Origin: Rubripirellula tenax
Lineage (GTDB): Bacteria > Planctomycetota > Planctomycetia > Pirellulales > Pirellulaceae
NCBI RefSeq assembly: GCF_007860125.1
Contig: NZ_SJPW01000001.1
Coordinates: 372,001 to 436,000, forward strand
Direction of reading: 5' to 3'
Length of the DNA: 64,000 nt
Below, in pieces: positions 18,971 through 26,414 of the stretch. Numbering within the stretch: position 1 is the first letter of the stretch; each line of letters begins with the position of its first letter. The notes under the pieces are model-generated. The model was not told the origin of the DNA and did not search any database. It saw only the letters and a list, made by a program, of their open reading frames with translations. The translations under genes were made by a program, and so were the position numbers.

Positions 18971-19711
18971 ATGACCGAGACCCAAACGCCCCGTCGCCCA
19001 ATGATCGAAGCGGTGGGATTGAGCAAGTTTTATGGTCCATTCGCGGCAGCTCGTGACGTCACCTTCTCGGTGGGCGAAGGCGAGTTGGTCGCTTTTCTAG
19101 GACCCAACGGTGCTGGCAAAAGCACCACGATGAAGATGTTGACCGGCTACATCGCCGCCAGCGAGGGTACCGCCCGGATCGCCGGCCACAACATGATGGA
19201 AGACCGCATCGAAGGATCGCGTCACCTTGGCTATCTACCCGAAAACGGGCCGCTTTATCCCGAAATGACGCCGCTGACGATGCTGGAGTTCTTTGCCGAC
19301 GCCCGTGGCATGTCCAAGGCGATGAAGAAAGACCGGATCGAAAAGGTCGTCGACATCTGTGACCTGTCCAGCGTGCTGTACAAAGCGATCAGCAAACTGT
19401 CCAAAGGGTTCAAGCAACGCGTCGGCATGAGTCAGGCTTTGTTGCACGAACCCGATGTGCTGATCCTTGACGAGCCGACGGCCGGTCTGGATCCGAACCA
19501 GATCCGTGGCGTGCGGGCGACGATGAAGCGACTGAGCGAGACGAAAACGATCCTGCTTAGCACCCACATCTTGCAAGAAGTCGAAGCGATGGCTGACCGC
19601 GTCGTGATGATCAACGAAGGCCGAGTGGTCTACGACGGCGATGTTTCGAAACTTCGCGAAATCGGCACCGGCGACCTCGACAACGCGTTCCATACGCTGA
19701 CGACTCCCTAG
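18971..19711 (+). CDS. ABC transporter ATPase, GldA-type
   Basis: A 246-aa ATP-binding subunit from ATG 18971, which follows AGGAAA; an ATG at 18938 would add 11 residues. It shows Walker A GPNGAGKST, a Q-loop region, signature LSKGFKQRVG in place of LSGGQ, Walker B VLILDEPTAGLDP and the switch His in LLSTHILQEVE. The set with the next two genes (permease fused to a GldG-like domain, and DUF4340) is that of Gld-type ABC exporters, first known from gliding bacteria but also found in non-gliders. Transported substrate unknown. Confidence 0.92.
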   Translation: MTETQTPRRPMIEAVGLSKFYGPFAAARDVTFSVGEGELVAFLGPNGAGKSTTMKMLTGYIAASEGTARIAGHNMMEDRIEGSRHLGYLPENGPLYPEMTPLTMLEFFADARGMSKAMKKDRIEKVVDICDLSSVLYKAISKLSKGFKQRVGMSQALLHEPDVLILDEPTAGLDPNQIRGVRATMKRLSETKTILLSTHILQEVEAMADRVVMINEGRVVYDGDVSKLREIGTGDLDNAFHTLTTP

Positions 19712-19801
19712 TCGTGAAAACGTGCTGAGACGCTGACAACGTCCGAACACACTAGCGACAACGTAAGCCGCGCGGCGCGTCCCCGCGCCCTCGGCTTTTT
19801 C

Positions 19802-19828
19802 CCTGACACTTGTAACCTGTTACCTGAA
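19802..19828. repeat. Short repeat, ACTTGTAACCTGTTACCTG type
   Basis: The same words (CTTGTAAC, CCTGTTACCTG) occur at 9631-9757 and in the inverted repeat at 22738-22846. Here a single copy precedes the permease start codon by 11 bases. Confidence 0.45.
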
Positions 19829-19838
19829 GCCTTCTTCC

Positions 19839-22736
19839 ATGGCGCTCAATAACGTCACCACCGCATTGCTAAGTCTGCTGGTTTACGACCTGATCTTTTT
19901 GTTGATTTTGGTCGCGATCGTTGCAATTCTTGCTGGCACGAAGCGGGCCGCCTTCGCGGTCATGAAACGCAACTTCGTCGGCTACTTCAGCAACCCGACC
20001 GGCTACGTGTTCCTGTGTATCTTCGTCTTCCTGACGTCGGTCGCCGCGTTCTGGCCCTACGAGTTCTTTAACCAGAACTTGGCCACGCTGGACCAACTCA
20101 ACTATTGGTTCCCACTGATCATGCTGGTATTCATCCCGGCGATCACGATGAGCATCTGGGCAGAGGAAAAACGCCAAGGCACCGACGAATTGTTGCTGAC
20201 GCTGCCCGCCGACGACTTTGACATCGTGATCGGCAAATACATGGCCGCCGCGGCGATTTTCACCGCTTCGCTTCTGTTCAGCCAAATCAGTACGTTCGTC
20301 ACGCTGGCGATTTTGACCGAAGGCCAGCTCGACACGGGGCTGATTTTCACCAGCTATCTGGGATACTACTTCGTCGGCCTGGCCATGATCGCGATCGGCA
20401 TGATTGCATCGTTCTTGACCGGCAACCTGACCGTCGGCTTCATTCTGGGTGCACTATTCAATGCACCGTTGGCTTTCGCGTCGCTGGCCGAATCGGTCTC
20501 GCCGAACCAAGAAATCGCGTCTTGGTTGGCCGAAAGCGGGATCGCTCGCCCCTTCGATGACTTCGGCCGCGGCGTGGTCAGTTCATCATCGGTGGTGTAC
20601 TTCGTCTTGGTCGCAACGGTCGCCCTTTACGTTTGCATGGTGCTGATCGGACGACGGCACTGGACCGGCGGCAAAGACGGCAACACGATGGCGTGGCACT
20701 ACATCGCTCGCGTTTTAGCACTGATCGTGATCACCACAGCTGCGGTGACCTTGTTCCGTAACAAAGACGTGTACCGGCATGACTTTACCGAAGGCAAGGT
20801 ATCGTCGCTGGCACCGGCGACAAAGAAACTGATCCGCGAACTGGACGCCAATCGCCCGATCGTGATCGACGCGTTCATCAGCAAAGACATTCCGGAAGTC
20901 TACGCCAAGACGCGATACGAGCTGATCAACCTGTTGAAGGAGTTCCGTAGCGAAGCCGGTGCTCGCGGCCGAGAAATCGAAGTCAACTTGTATGACGACA
21001 TCGAACTGTTTTCGGACGAAGCCGCGTTGGCCGAGGAACGATTTGGCATCGCCCCACAAACGCGTCTCGTCAAAGAACGCGGATCGTCCCAGCAAAAGCA
21101 ATTGATCATGGGCGCGGCGTTCAAGTCGGGACTCGAAAAAGTCACCGTGCCGATCTTTGAGTACGGAATTCCCGTTGAATACGAACTGGTCCGCTCGATC
21201 AACACGGTCGCATCGGGAGCCCGGAAGCGTCTCGGCATCGTGTCCACCGACGCTCGATTGATGGGCGGTTCGGTGATGAGCGGAATGTCGATGCAACAGG
21301 TGCCGCGACACATGCTGATGGACGAACTGGGCAAACAATACGACGTCGAGGAAGTCGATTTGAATTCGCCTGTCTCGCCCGACGTTTACGCGGCGTTGCT
21401 GTGCGTGCAACCATCGTCGTTGGGTCCGCCGCAATTTGAGCGACTGCTCGAAGCCGTTCGCGCAGGCGTTCCGGTCGCGGTGTTCGAAGACCCCGCGCCG
21501 GTCGGAGCCGGATACATCACGCCGACAGGCCAACCCAAGGAAGCGCCGGGCGGAATGTTCGGCGGCGGTGGGCAAGCCCCGAAAGCCGACATTCGCCAAT
21601 TGTGGGACCTGCTGGAATTGGATGTCCCCGGTCGCGCAGGCATGCAAGGCATGTTCTCGCCCGATGTGGTTTGGCAACAACACAACCCGTACCCCACGCT
21701 GGACGACCAAGCCAACGAATTGTGGATCTTCATCGACGAAGAATCACCCGGTGCCGGCGAAGGTCAAGCGTTGAGCAACGACAACGTGATCACGTCCGGG
21801 TTGAAAGAAGTTTTGGCGATCGTCAGCGGTGCCGTCATGGCAAAGGGCGATGCCACGATGACCCACACGCCGCTACTGCAAACAGGCGGGCTGAGCGGGT
21901 TGATCGGCGGTGACAAGATGCGAGAAATCATGACTCGCCAGACCACCGTCGCTCGCGAAACGCAAGGATTGAAACCGTCGGTCCCAATCGCGATGGCGAT
22001 CGAGGGCAAAGCCGTCGCCGCCGAAGAAGCGAAAACGGAAACGCCCGCCGAAGGGGAAGCCGCGCCGCCTGCGGCGAAGCCGATCAAGGCCGTGTATATC
22101 GCCGACACGGACATGATGTTGCCCGAGTTTCTGATGATTCGTGCCGACCCCAACACGGTTACCGAAGCCCGTTTCCAATTCCAGAACGTAACGTTTGTCT
22201 TGAACGTGATCGACTGGCTGACTGGCCAATATGACTTCATCGAAGTTCGCAAGCATGAGCCGATCTTTGCATCGCTGCGCATGATCGATTCGGTCAAAGA
22301 AGAAGCTCGCACGGCCGTTCGGGAAGGAAGCAAGGAGTTCCAGACGGAATACGACGCAGCGATTCGCGAAGCCGAGGAAGCGCAGCAGTCGCGAATGAAG
22401 GAACTGCAAGAAGAAGTTGAGAAACTTCAGAAGCAAAACGCCGACGGCAAGGTCTCGCGAGCCGAGTTGCAAGCGAAGCTGCAAACGTTCCAAACCCAGC
22501 AGGAGCTCGAACAACGAAAACTCGACGTTCGACAAACCAAACTGCAACGCGATCGTGAGTTGAAGGTTCGCGACATCGAACGAACGGCTGCGGATGAGGT
22601 GACCAAGATTCAAAACAAGGTCAAAGCCGCCGCCGTGACGCTGCCATGCATTCCGCCACTGGTTGTCGGCGTGATCGTGTTCGCAGCCCGACGACTGCGT
22701 GAACGCGAAAACATCTCGAAGAGCCGCCTGAAGTAG
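19839..22736 (+). CDS. GldF-GldG-like fusion: ABC-2 permease plus extracytoplasmic domain
   Basis: A 965-aa protein. Residues 1-~275 hold about six membrane helices of an ABC-2 permease (IWAEEKRQGTDELLLTLPAD is the usual cytoplasmic motif). A further helix near 287-305 leads into a large soluble GldG/IftA-like domain (DFTEGKVSSLAPATKKLIRE). A Gly-rich loop (GGMFGGGGQAP) and a Pro/Glu/Ala-rich insert (EAKTETPAEGEAAPP) follow. Residues ~840-930 form a Glu/Gln/Lys-rich coiled coil, and a last helix, LPCIPPLVVGVIVFAA, lies near the C-terminus. In many genomes GldF and GldG are separate; here they are one chain. The gap to the ATPase gene is 127 bp. Confidence 0.9.
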   Translation: MALNNVTTALLSLLVYDLIFLLILVAIVAILAGTKRAAFAVMKRNFVGYFSNPTGYVFLCIFVFLTSVAAFWPYEFFNQNLATLDQLNYWFPLIMLVFIPAITMSIWAEEKRQGTDELLLTLPADDFDIVIGKYMAAAAIFTASLLFSQISTFVTLAILTEGQLDTGLIFTSYLGYYFVGLAMIAIGMIASFLTGNLTVGFILGALFNAPLAFASLAESVSPNQEIASWLAESGIARPFDDFGRGVVSSSSVVYFVLVATVALYVCMVLIGRRHWTGGKDGNTMAWHYIARVLALIVITTAAVTLFRNKDVYRHDFTEGKVSSLAPATKKLIRELDANRPIVIDAFISKDIPEVYAKTRYELINLLKEFRSEAGARGREIEVNLYDDIELFSDEAALAEERFGIAPQTRLVKERGSSQQKQLIMGAAFKSGLEKVTVPIFEYGIPVEYELVRSINTVASGARKRLGIVSTDARLMGGSVMSGMSMQQVPRHMLMDELGKQYDVEEVDLNSPVSPDVYAALLCVQPSSLGPPQFERLLEAVRAGVPVAVFEDPAPVGAGYITPTGQPKEAPGGMFGGGGQAPKADIRQLWDLLELDVPGRAGMQGMFSPDVVWQQHNPYPTLDDQANELWIFIDEESPGAGEGQALSNDNVITSGLKEVLAIVSGAVMAKGDATMTHTPLLQTGGLSGLIGGDKMREIMTRQTTVARETQGLKPSVPIAMAIEGKAVAAEEAKTETPAEGEAAPPAAKPIKAVYIADTDMMLPEFLMIRADPNTVTEARFQFQNVTFVLNVIDWLTGQYDFIEVRKHEPIFASLRMIDSVKEEARTAVREGSKEFQTEYDAAIREAEEAQQSRMKELQEEVEKLQKQNADGKVSRAELQAKLQTFQTQQELEQRKLDVRQTKLQRDRELKVRDIERTAADEVTKIQNKVKAAAVTLPCIPPLVVGVIVFAARRLRERENISKSRLK

Positions 22737-22737
22737 G

Positions 22738-22846
22738 CAACAGGTTTCAGGCGACAGGCAACAGGAAAGAATGCTCGATCCTGTTGCCGACGACCTGATC
22801 CGCGATGCTACTTTCGAATTCCTGAAACCTATAACCTGTAACCTGA
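22738..22846. repeat. Imperfect inverted repeat between ABC genes
   Basis: GCAACAGGTTTCAGG at the left is answered by CCTGAAACCTATAACCTGT at the right (about 22823-22841), with GGCAACAGG and CCTGTTGCC inside. It lies wholly between two co-oriented genes and would fold into a branched stem in their common transcript. It belongs to the same word family as 9631-9757. Confidence 0.6.
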
Positions 22847-22857
22847 TATCTATTCCC

Positions 22858-24777
22858 ATGAACGAAGGCAAGAAAACTGGACTCTTTTGGGTCATTGCTG
22901 CTGCGACGGCAACCGTCGCTACGTTTGTTTCTTGGCCCCGCGCGGTCGTGCAAACGGACAACGGTGCCGGCCAGATGCTGTTCGAAAAGTTTACCGATCC
23001 GTTGGCCGCGGCCAGCATGAAAATCGTGACGTTCGACGAAGCTCAGGGGACGCTCGATACGTTCGAAGTACGCAAGGACAAAGAGTCGGGACAGTGGACG
23101 ATCCCGTCGCGTGAAGGCTACCCAGCCGATGCGATTGAACAGATGAAGGACGCCGCTAACTCGCTGGTAGGCGTAAAGATCCTTGATATCCAGACGTCCA
23201 ACGCGGAAGATCACGACGATTTGGGCGTGGCGGAACCGGCGCTCGAAGATTTGGAGGTCGGTGATGACGGCGTCGGCCGCTTGGTGACGTTCAAAAACGA
23301 CGCTCAAGAAACGCTGGCGTCGCTGATCATCGGAGATCCGCTGAAGGATGATCCGACCAAACGGTATGTGCGAATTCCCAACCAGGACCCGGTCTACGTC
23401 ATCAAGTTCGATGAAGCGCCGCTGACGACGAACTTCCGTGACTGGATCGAAGACGATTTGCTGCAGATGAGCAGCATCGACATCGACACGCTTGAGATCA
23501 AAGACTACACGGCGACGCTAGGCCAGGGCGGCATCTCGCTGAGCCGAAAGTACACAGCCGACGTTGCTGTCGAAGGCGCCCAATACAGCCTGACTTCAAT
23601 GCTGGAGTTCGACCCCAACGACCCTCGTGTTGAAGCGAAGAAAGTCGACGCGCCGGCCGGGCAAACGTTGAACAAGACCAAGCTGAACGAAATGAAGAAC
23701 GCGCTCGACGATCTGAAAATCGTCAATGTGTATCGCAAGCCCGAGGGTGTCAGCGCGACGTTGAAGGCCAGCAAAGACTTGCTTTCCGACCAGGACGCAA
23801 TCACTTCGTTGGCACAGCGAGGCTTTTACCCCATCGATGTCGGCCCCGATGGCGAAGCAGAAATCTTGTCGGCCAACGGCGAATTGAGCGTCTCGCTGAA
23901 GGATGGTGTCAAGTATCTGATTCGCTTCGGAAACATTGCCGGCGTCAGCGAAAGTGGCGGGAGTGACGAATCGACCGAAGGCGAGGAAAAATCGACGGGT
24001 GGTGTGAACCGCTACTTGTTCGTCACGACGATGGTCGACGAGTCGAAATTCCCGGTGCCCAACTTGCGTGCCATTCCGCAAACGCTGGAAGAACTTGACG
24101 CGATGCTCAATCCACCCAAAGTGGAAGAGCCGAAGGCAGAAGAACCACCGGTCGGCGAGATCAAAGAAAATGACGCCGCACAATCCGATGAACCGGAGAT
24201 GAAGGAAGAGGAAACATCTGACGAGTCGCCTGCGGAGGAATCAGAAGCCAAATCGGAAACTACGGAATCCGACGAGGCCGATGAAGCAGAAATGAAGGAA
24301 GAGTCCAAAGAGTCGAGCGAGACCGAAGCCACCGAAGACACGGCGGCGGAAGAGTCCGGCGAAGTGGAAACGGAAGGCGAGGGTGAAGCGACAGGGAAGG
24401 GCGAGGCTCAAGAAGAAGGCGATGCCGCGGCCGAAGTGGAAACGGAAACGAAGACTGACGTCGAAGCGAAACCGGCTGATGAAAAGTTGACCGACGAAGA
24501 ATTGCAAGAACGCTTGGAAGCCGAGCAGGAGAAGATCACCAAGGAAAACCAACGCAAGTTGGATGCCCGCAAGGATCAACTCGAGGCGGCACAGCGGAAG
24601 GTTCGTGAGCTGAACGAACGCTTCTCGGATTGGTACTACGTCATCGCCGAGGATACGTACTCGAAGCTGACGATCAAACGAGACGACTTGTTCGAATCCG
24701 AAAACGCAGCCGCGGCGGCAGAAGCGCCGGGCCAGGGCGGACCACAGTTCAACATTCCAGGCTTCCCCGGCAATTAG
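22858..24777 (+). CDS. DUF4340 protein with acidic C-terminal tail
   Basis: A 639-aa protein from ATG 22858. An N-terminal membrane anchor (TGLFWVIAAATATVATFVSW) is followed by DUF4340-like beta-rich repeats (QWTIPSREGYPADAIEQMKD, then IIGDPLKDDPTKRYVRI). Residues ~418-570 are extremely acidic, mostly Glu, Asp, Ala, Ser and Thr. A Lys/Glu/Gln coiled coil (~570-600) and a Gly/Pro-rich end follow. DUF4340 proteins commonly follow GldG-like genes and are thought to be periplasmic parts of the exporter. The acidic low-complexity tail is not part of the family core and may bind cations or a partner. Confidence 0.87.
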   Translation: MNEGKKTGLFWVIAAATATVATFVSWPRAVVQTDNGAGQMLFEKFTDPLAAASMKIVTFDEAQGTLDTFEVRKDKESGQWTIPSREGYPADAIEQMKDAANSLVGVKILDIQTSNAEDHDDLGVAEPALEDLEVGDDGVGRLVTFKNDAQETLASLIIGDPLKDDPTKRYVRIPNQDPVYVIKFDEAPLTTNFRDWIEDDLLQMSSIDIDTLEIKDYTATLGQGGISLSRKYTADVAVEGAQYSLTSMLEFDPNDPRVEAKKVDAPAGQTLNKTKLNEMKNALDDLKIVNVYRKPEGVSATLKASKDLLSDQDAITSLAQRGFYPIDVGPDGEAEILSANGELSVSLKDGVKYLIRFGNIAGVSESGGSDESTEGEEKSTGGVNRYLFVTTMVDESKFPVPNLRAIPQTLEELDAMLNPPKVEEPKAEEPPVGEIKENDAAQSDEPEMKEEETSDESPAEESEAKSETTESDEADEAEMKEESKESSETEATEDTAAEESGEVETEGEGEATGKGEAQEEGDAAAEVETETKTDVEAKPADEKLTDEELQERLEAEQEKITKENQRKLDARKDQLEAAQRKVRELNERFSDWYYVIAEDTYSKLTIKRDDLFESENAAAAAEAPGQGGPQFNIPGFPGN

Positions 24778-24790
24778 CGCGACGAAATGC

Positions 24791-24836
24791 AAAGCCCCGC
24801 ATCAGCGACCAACGTTGCCGACGCGGGGCTTTTTTC
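24791..24836 (+). terminator. Rho-independent terminator
   Basis: AAAGCCCCGC and GCGGGGCTTT pair across an A/C-rich loop, followed by a T-run. It ends the Gld-type ABC cluster. Confidence 0.85.
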
Positions 24837-24857
24837 ATGCGCGGCCGGAAAAAACGC

Positions 24858-24886
24858 TTGACACCGCACCCGTACACGCGTACTAT
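24858..24886 (+). promoter_or_regulatory. Sigma-70-type promoter with possible operator
   Basis: TTGACA (24858-24863), a 17-base spacer, then TACTAT (24881-24886): near-consensus. GTACACGC occurs twice, at 24872-24879 (inside the spacer) and 24894-24901 (just past the expected start site). They are 22 bp apart, two helical turns. This placement is what a repressor such as the GntR-type product of the first gene would use, so autoregulation is likely (inference). Confidence 0.75.
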
Positions 24887-24914
24887 CACACCAGTACACG
24901 CACCTGCCTGAACC

Positions 24915-25050
24915 GGGCAACACTATGTGGCCCGGCGCCGCCGTTCTCGGGAAAGGAACTGCTTTGCAATTCCTATCCCGCCACGGCGCACCTCGGGAAC
25001 ACCGTACCCCTTGTATCCCTGTCACGGCGTGCCAGGGGCACACCGTACCT
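24915..25050. repeat. Degenerate palindromic repeats in the GntR leader
   Basis: GGGCAACACTATGTGGCCC at the left end and GGAACTGCTTTGCAATTCC in the middle match the P1 palindrome family, though the right arm is eroded. ACGGCGTGCC-AGGGGCACACCGT near 25023-25046 belongs to a second hairpin type also seen at 60734-60790. The stretch lies between the promoter and the start codon, so it forms a structured 5' leader of about 170 bases. Confidence 0.55.
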
Positions 25051-25073
25051 CTCACCTCACCTTGGGTGTGACT

Positions 25074-25466
25074 ATGTTCTTTTCGATTGACCCATCGGGC
25101 GATACGCCGATCTACGAACAGATTGTTCGTCAGGTCAAGTTGGGCGTGGCTGACGGAGTGCTGGTTGGCGGCCAAATGGTGCCAAGTGTCCGTCAACTTG
25201 CGAATGACCTAGCGATCAACCCCAACACGATCGCGCGGGCGTACACGGAACTTCAAAACGATCACGTTTTGGAACCGCTGCGTGGCCGAGGCATGGTGGT
25301 ACGCCGCGACGCGATCAGTCGTTGCACGAAAGCTCGCAACGCTTTGGTGGCCGATGCGGTACGCCGTGCTCTGGCCGACGCGATTGCCGGCGGAATGACG
25401 TCGGACGAGCTTCGCACGCTCTTCGAGCTTGAACTTGCAAAACAATCCACTGCACCGGAGTCATGA
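25074..25466 (+). CDS. GntR-family regulator, YtrA subfamily
   Basis: A 130-aa protein from ATG 25074. The winged helix-turn-helix (~10-75) reads PIYEQIVRQVKLGVADGVL, VPSVRQLANDLAINPNTIARAYTEL, LEPLRGRGMVV. The C-terminal part is only about 45 residues of helix, too small for a ligand-binding FadR or HutC domain. This is the mark of the YtrA branch, whose members sit in front of ABC exporter genes and repress them. The next gene starts 3 bases after this stop codon, so translation is coupled. In related systems the inducer is often a cell-wall-active compound; not shown here. Confidence 0.93.
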   Translation: MFFSIDPSGDTPIYEQIVRQVKLGVADGVLVGGQMVPSVRQLANDLAINPNTIARAYTELQNDHVLEPLRGRGMVVRRDAISRCTKARNALVADAVRRALADAIAGGMTSDELRTLFELELAKQSTAPES

Positions 25467-25469
25467 AGC

Positions 25470-26369
25470 ATGGGAAATTCAGTCATTTCGCTGGAAAGCG
25501 TTTCGAAGCGATACGGTCGCACTCAAGCGCTCGATCACGTTTCGTTGGAAGTTCCCGAGGGTGTCGTGTTCGCATTATTGGGCGAAAACGGTGCTGGGAA
25601 AACAACCATGATTCGGATTCTGACCGGATTCGAAAATCCCGATTCGGGTCACGCACGCGTGCTAGGTCATTCCACGACCGATGCGGCGATGGAAATACGC
25701 CGAGCGGTCGGGTACGTGTCCGACGCACCCGCCCTGTACGACTGGATGCAGGCCGAAGAGATCGGATGGTTCACGGCGGCGTTCTATGACGACGCGTTTC
25801 CGATGCGTTACTTAGAACTATTGGCCGCGTTCGATGTTCCGGCTGGCGTCAAAATCAAGAACATGAGCAAAGGCCAGCGGGCAAAAATCGCATTGGCGTT
25901 GGCGACGGCTCATGACCCGAAGCTGTTGATTCTGGATGAACCGACCAGCGGACTGGATCCGATGGTTCGTCGACAGTTTTTGGAATCGATGGTCGATCGT
26001 GCGGCACTGGGGCGAACGGTGCTGTTGTCGAGTCACCAGATCAGCGAGGTGGAACGTGTGGCGGACTGGGTCGCGATCGTTCACAAGGGCAAGCTGAAAG
26101 TGTGCGAGCCGCTGGAAGCACTGCGAGCCAAAACATTCATCGTCACCATGACGCTGGATCACTCCGATTCGACGGTCGCGGTACCGCACGGCAAGGTTTA
26201 TTCCGAGGTCCAAAACGGCCGGCAATTGCGGTTCGTCGTATCGGACCTTCCCGAGGATTGGCGATCACAGTTTGGACCCGAAAGCGGCGTGAACGACGTG
26301 GTGGCCGTGCCGGCGTCGTTGGAAGAAATTTTTGTCGCTGTATGCACTGATGACAAGGCGATCGCTTAG
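25470..26369 (+). CDS. ABC transporter ATPase of the YtrA-type operon
   Basis: A 299-aa protein with Walker A GENGAGKTT, signature MSKGQRAKIA, Walker B LLILDEPTSGLDP and switch His in LLSSHQISEVE. The C-terminal ~70 residues form the extra domain typical of drug and lantibiotic exporter ATPases. GGAG lies 11-14 bases before ATG 25470, inside the end of the regulator gene. It should energise the permease encoded next (46-bp gap). Confidence 0.94.
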   Translation: MGNSVISLESVSKRYGRTQALDHVSLEVPEGVVFALLGENGAGKTTMIRILTGFENPDSGHARVLGHSTTDAAMEIRRAVGYVSDAPALYDWMQAEEIGWFTAAFYDDAFPMRYLELLAAFDVPAGVKIKNMSKGQRAKIALALATAHDPKLLILDEPTSGLDPMVRRQFLESMVDRAALGRTVLLSSHQISEVERVADWVAIVHKGKLKVCEPLEALRAKTFIVTMTLDHSDSTVAVPHGKVYSEVQNGRQLRFVVSDLPEDWRSQFGPESGVNDVVAVPASLEEIFVAVCTDDKAIA

Positions 26370-26414
26370 CCGATTTCGGCAGCCTACTTTTCTATCTATC
26401 GATCGGCGAGAACG

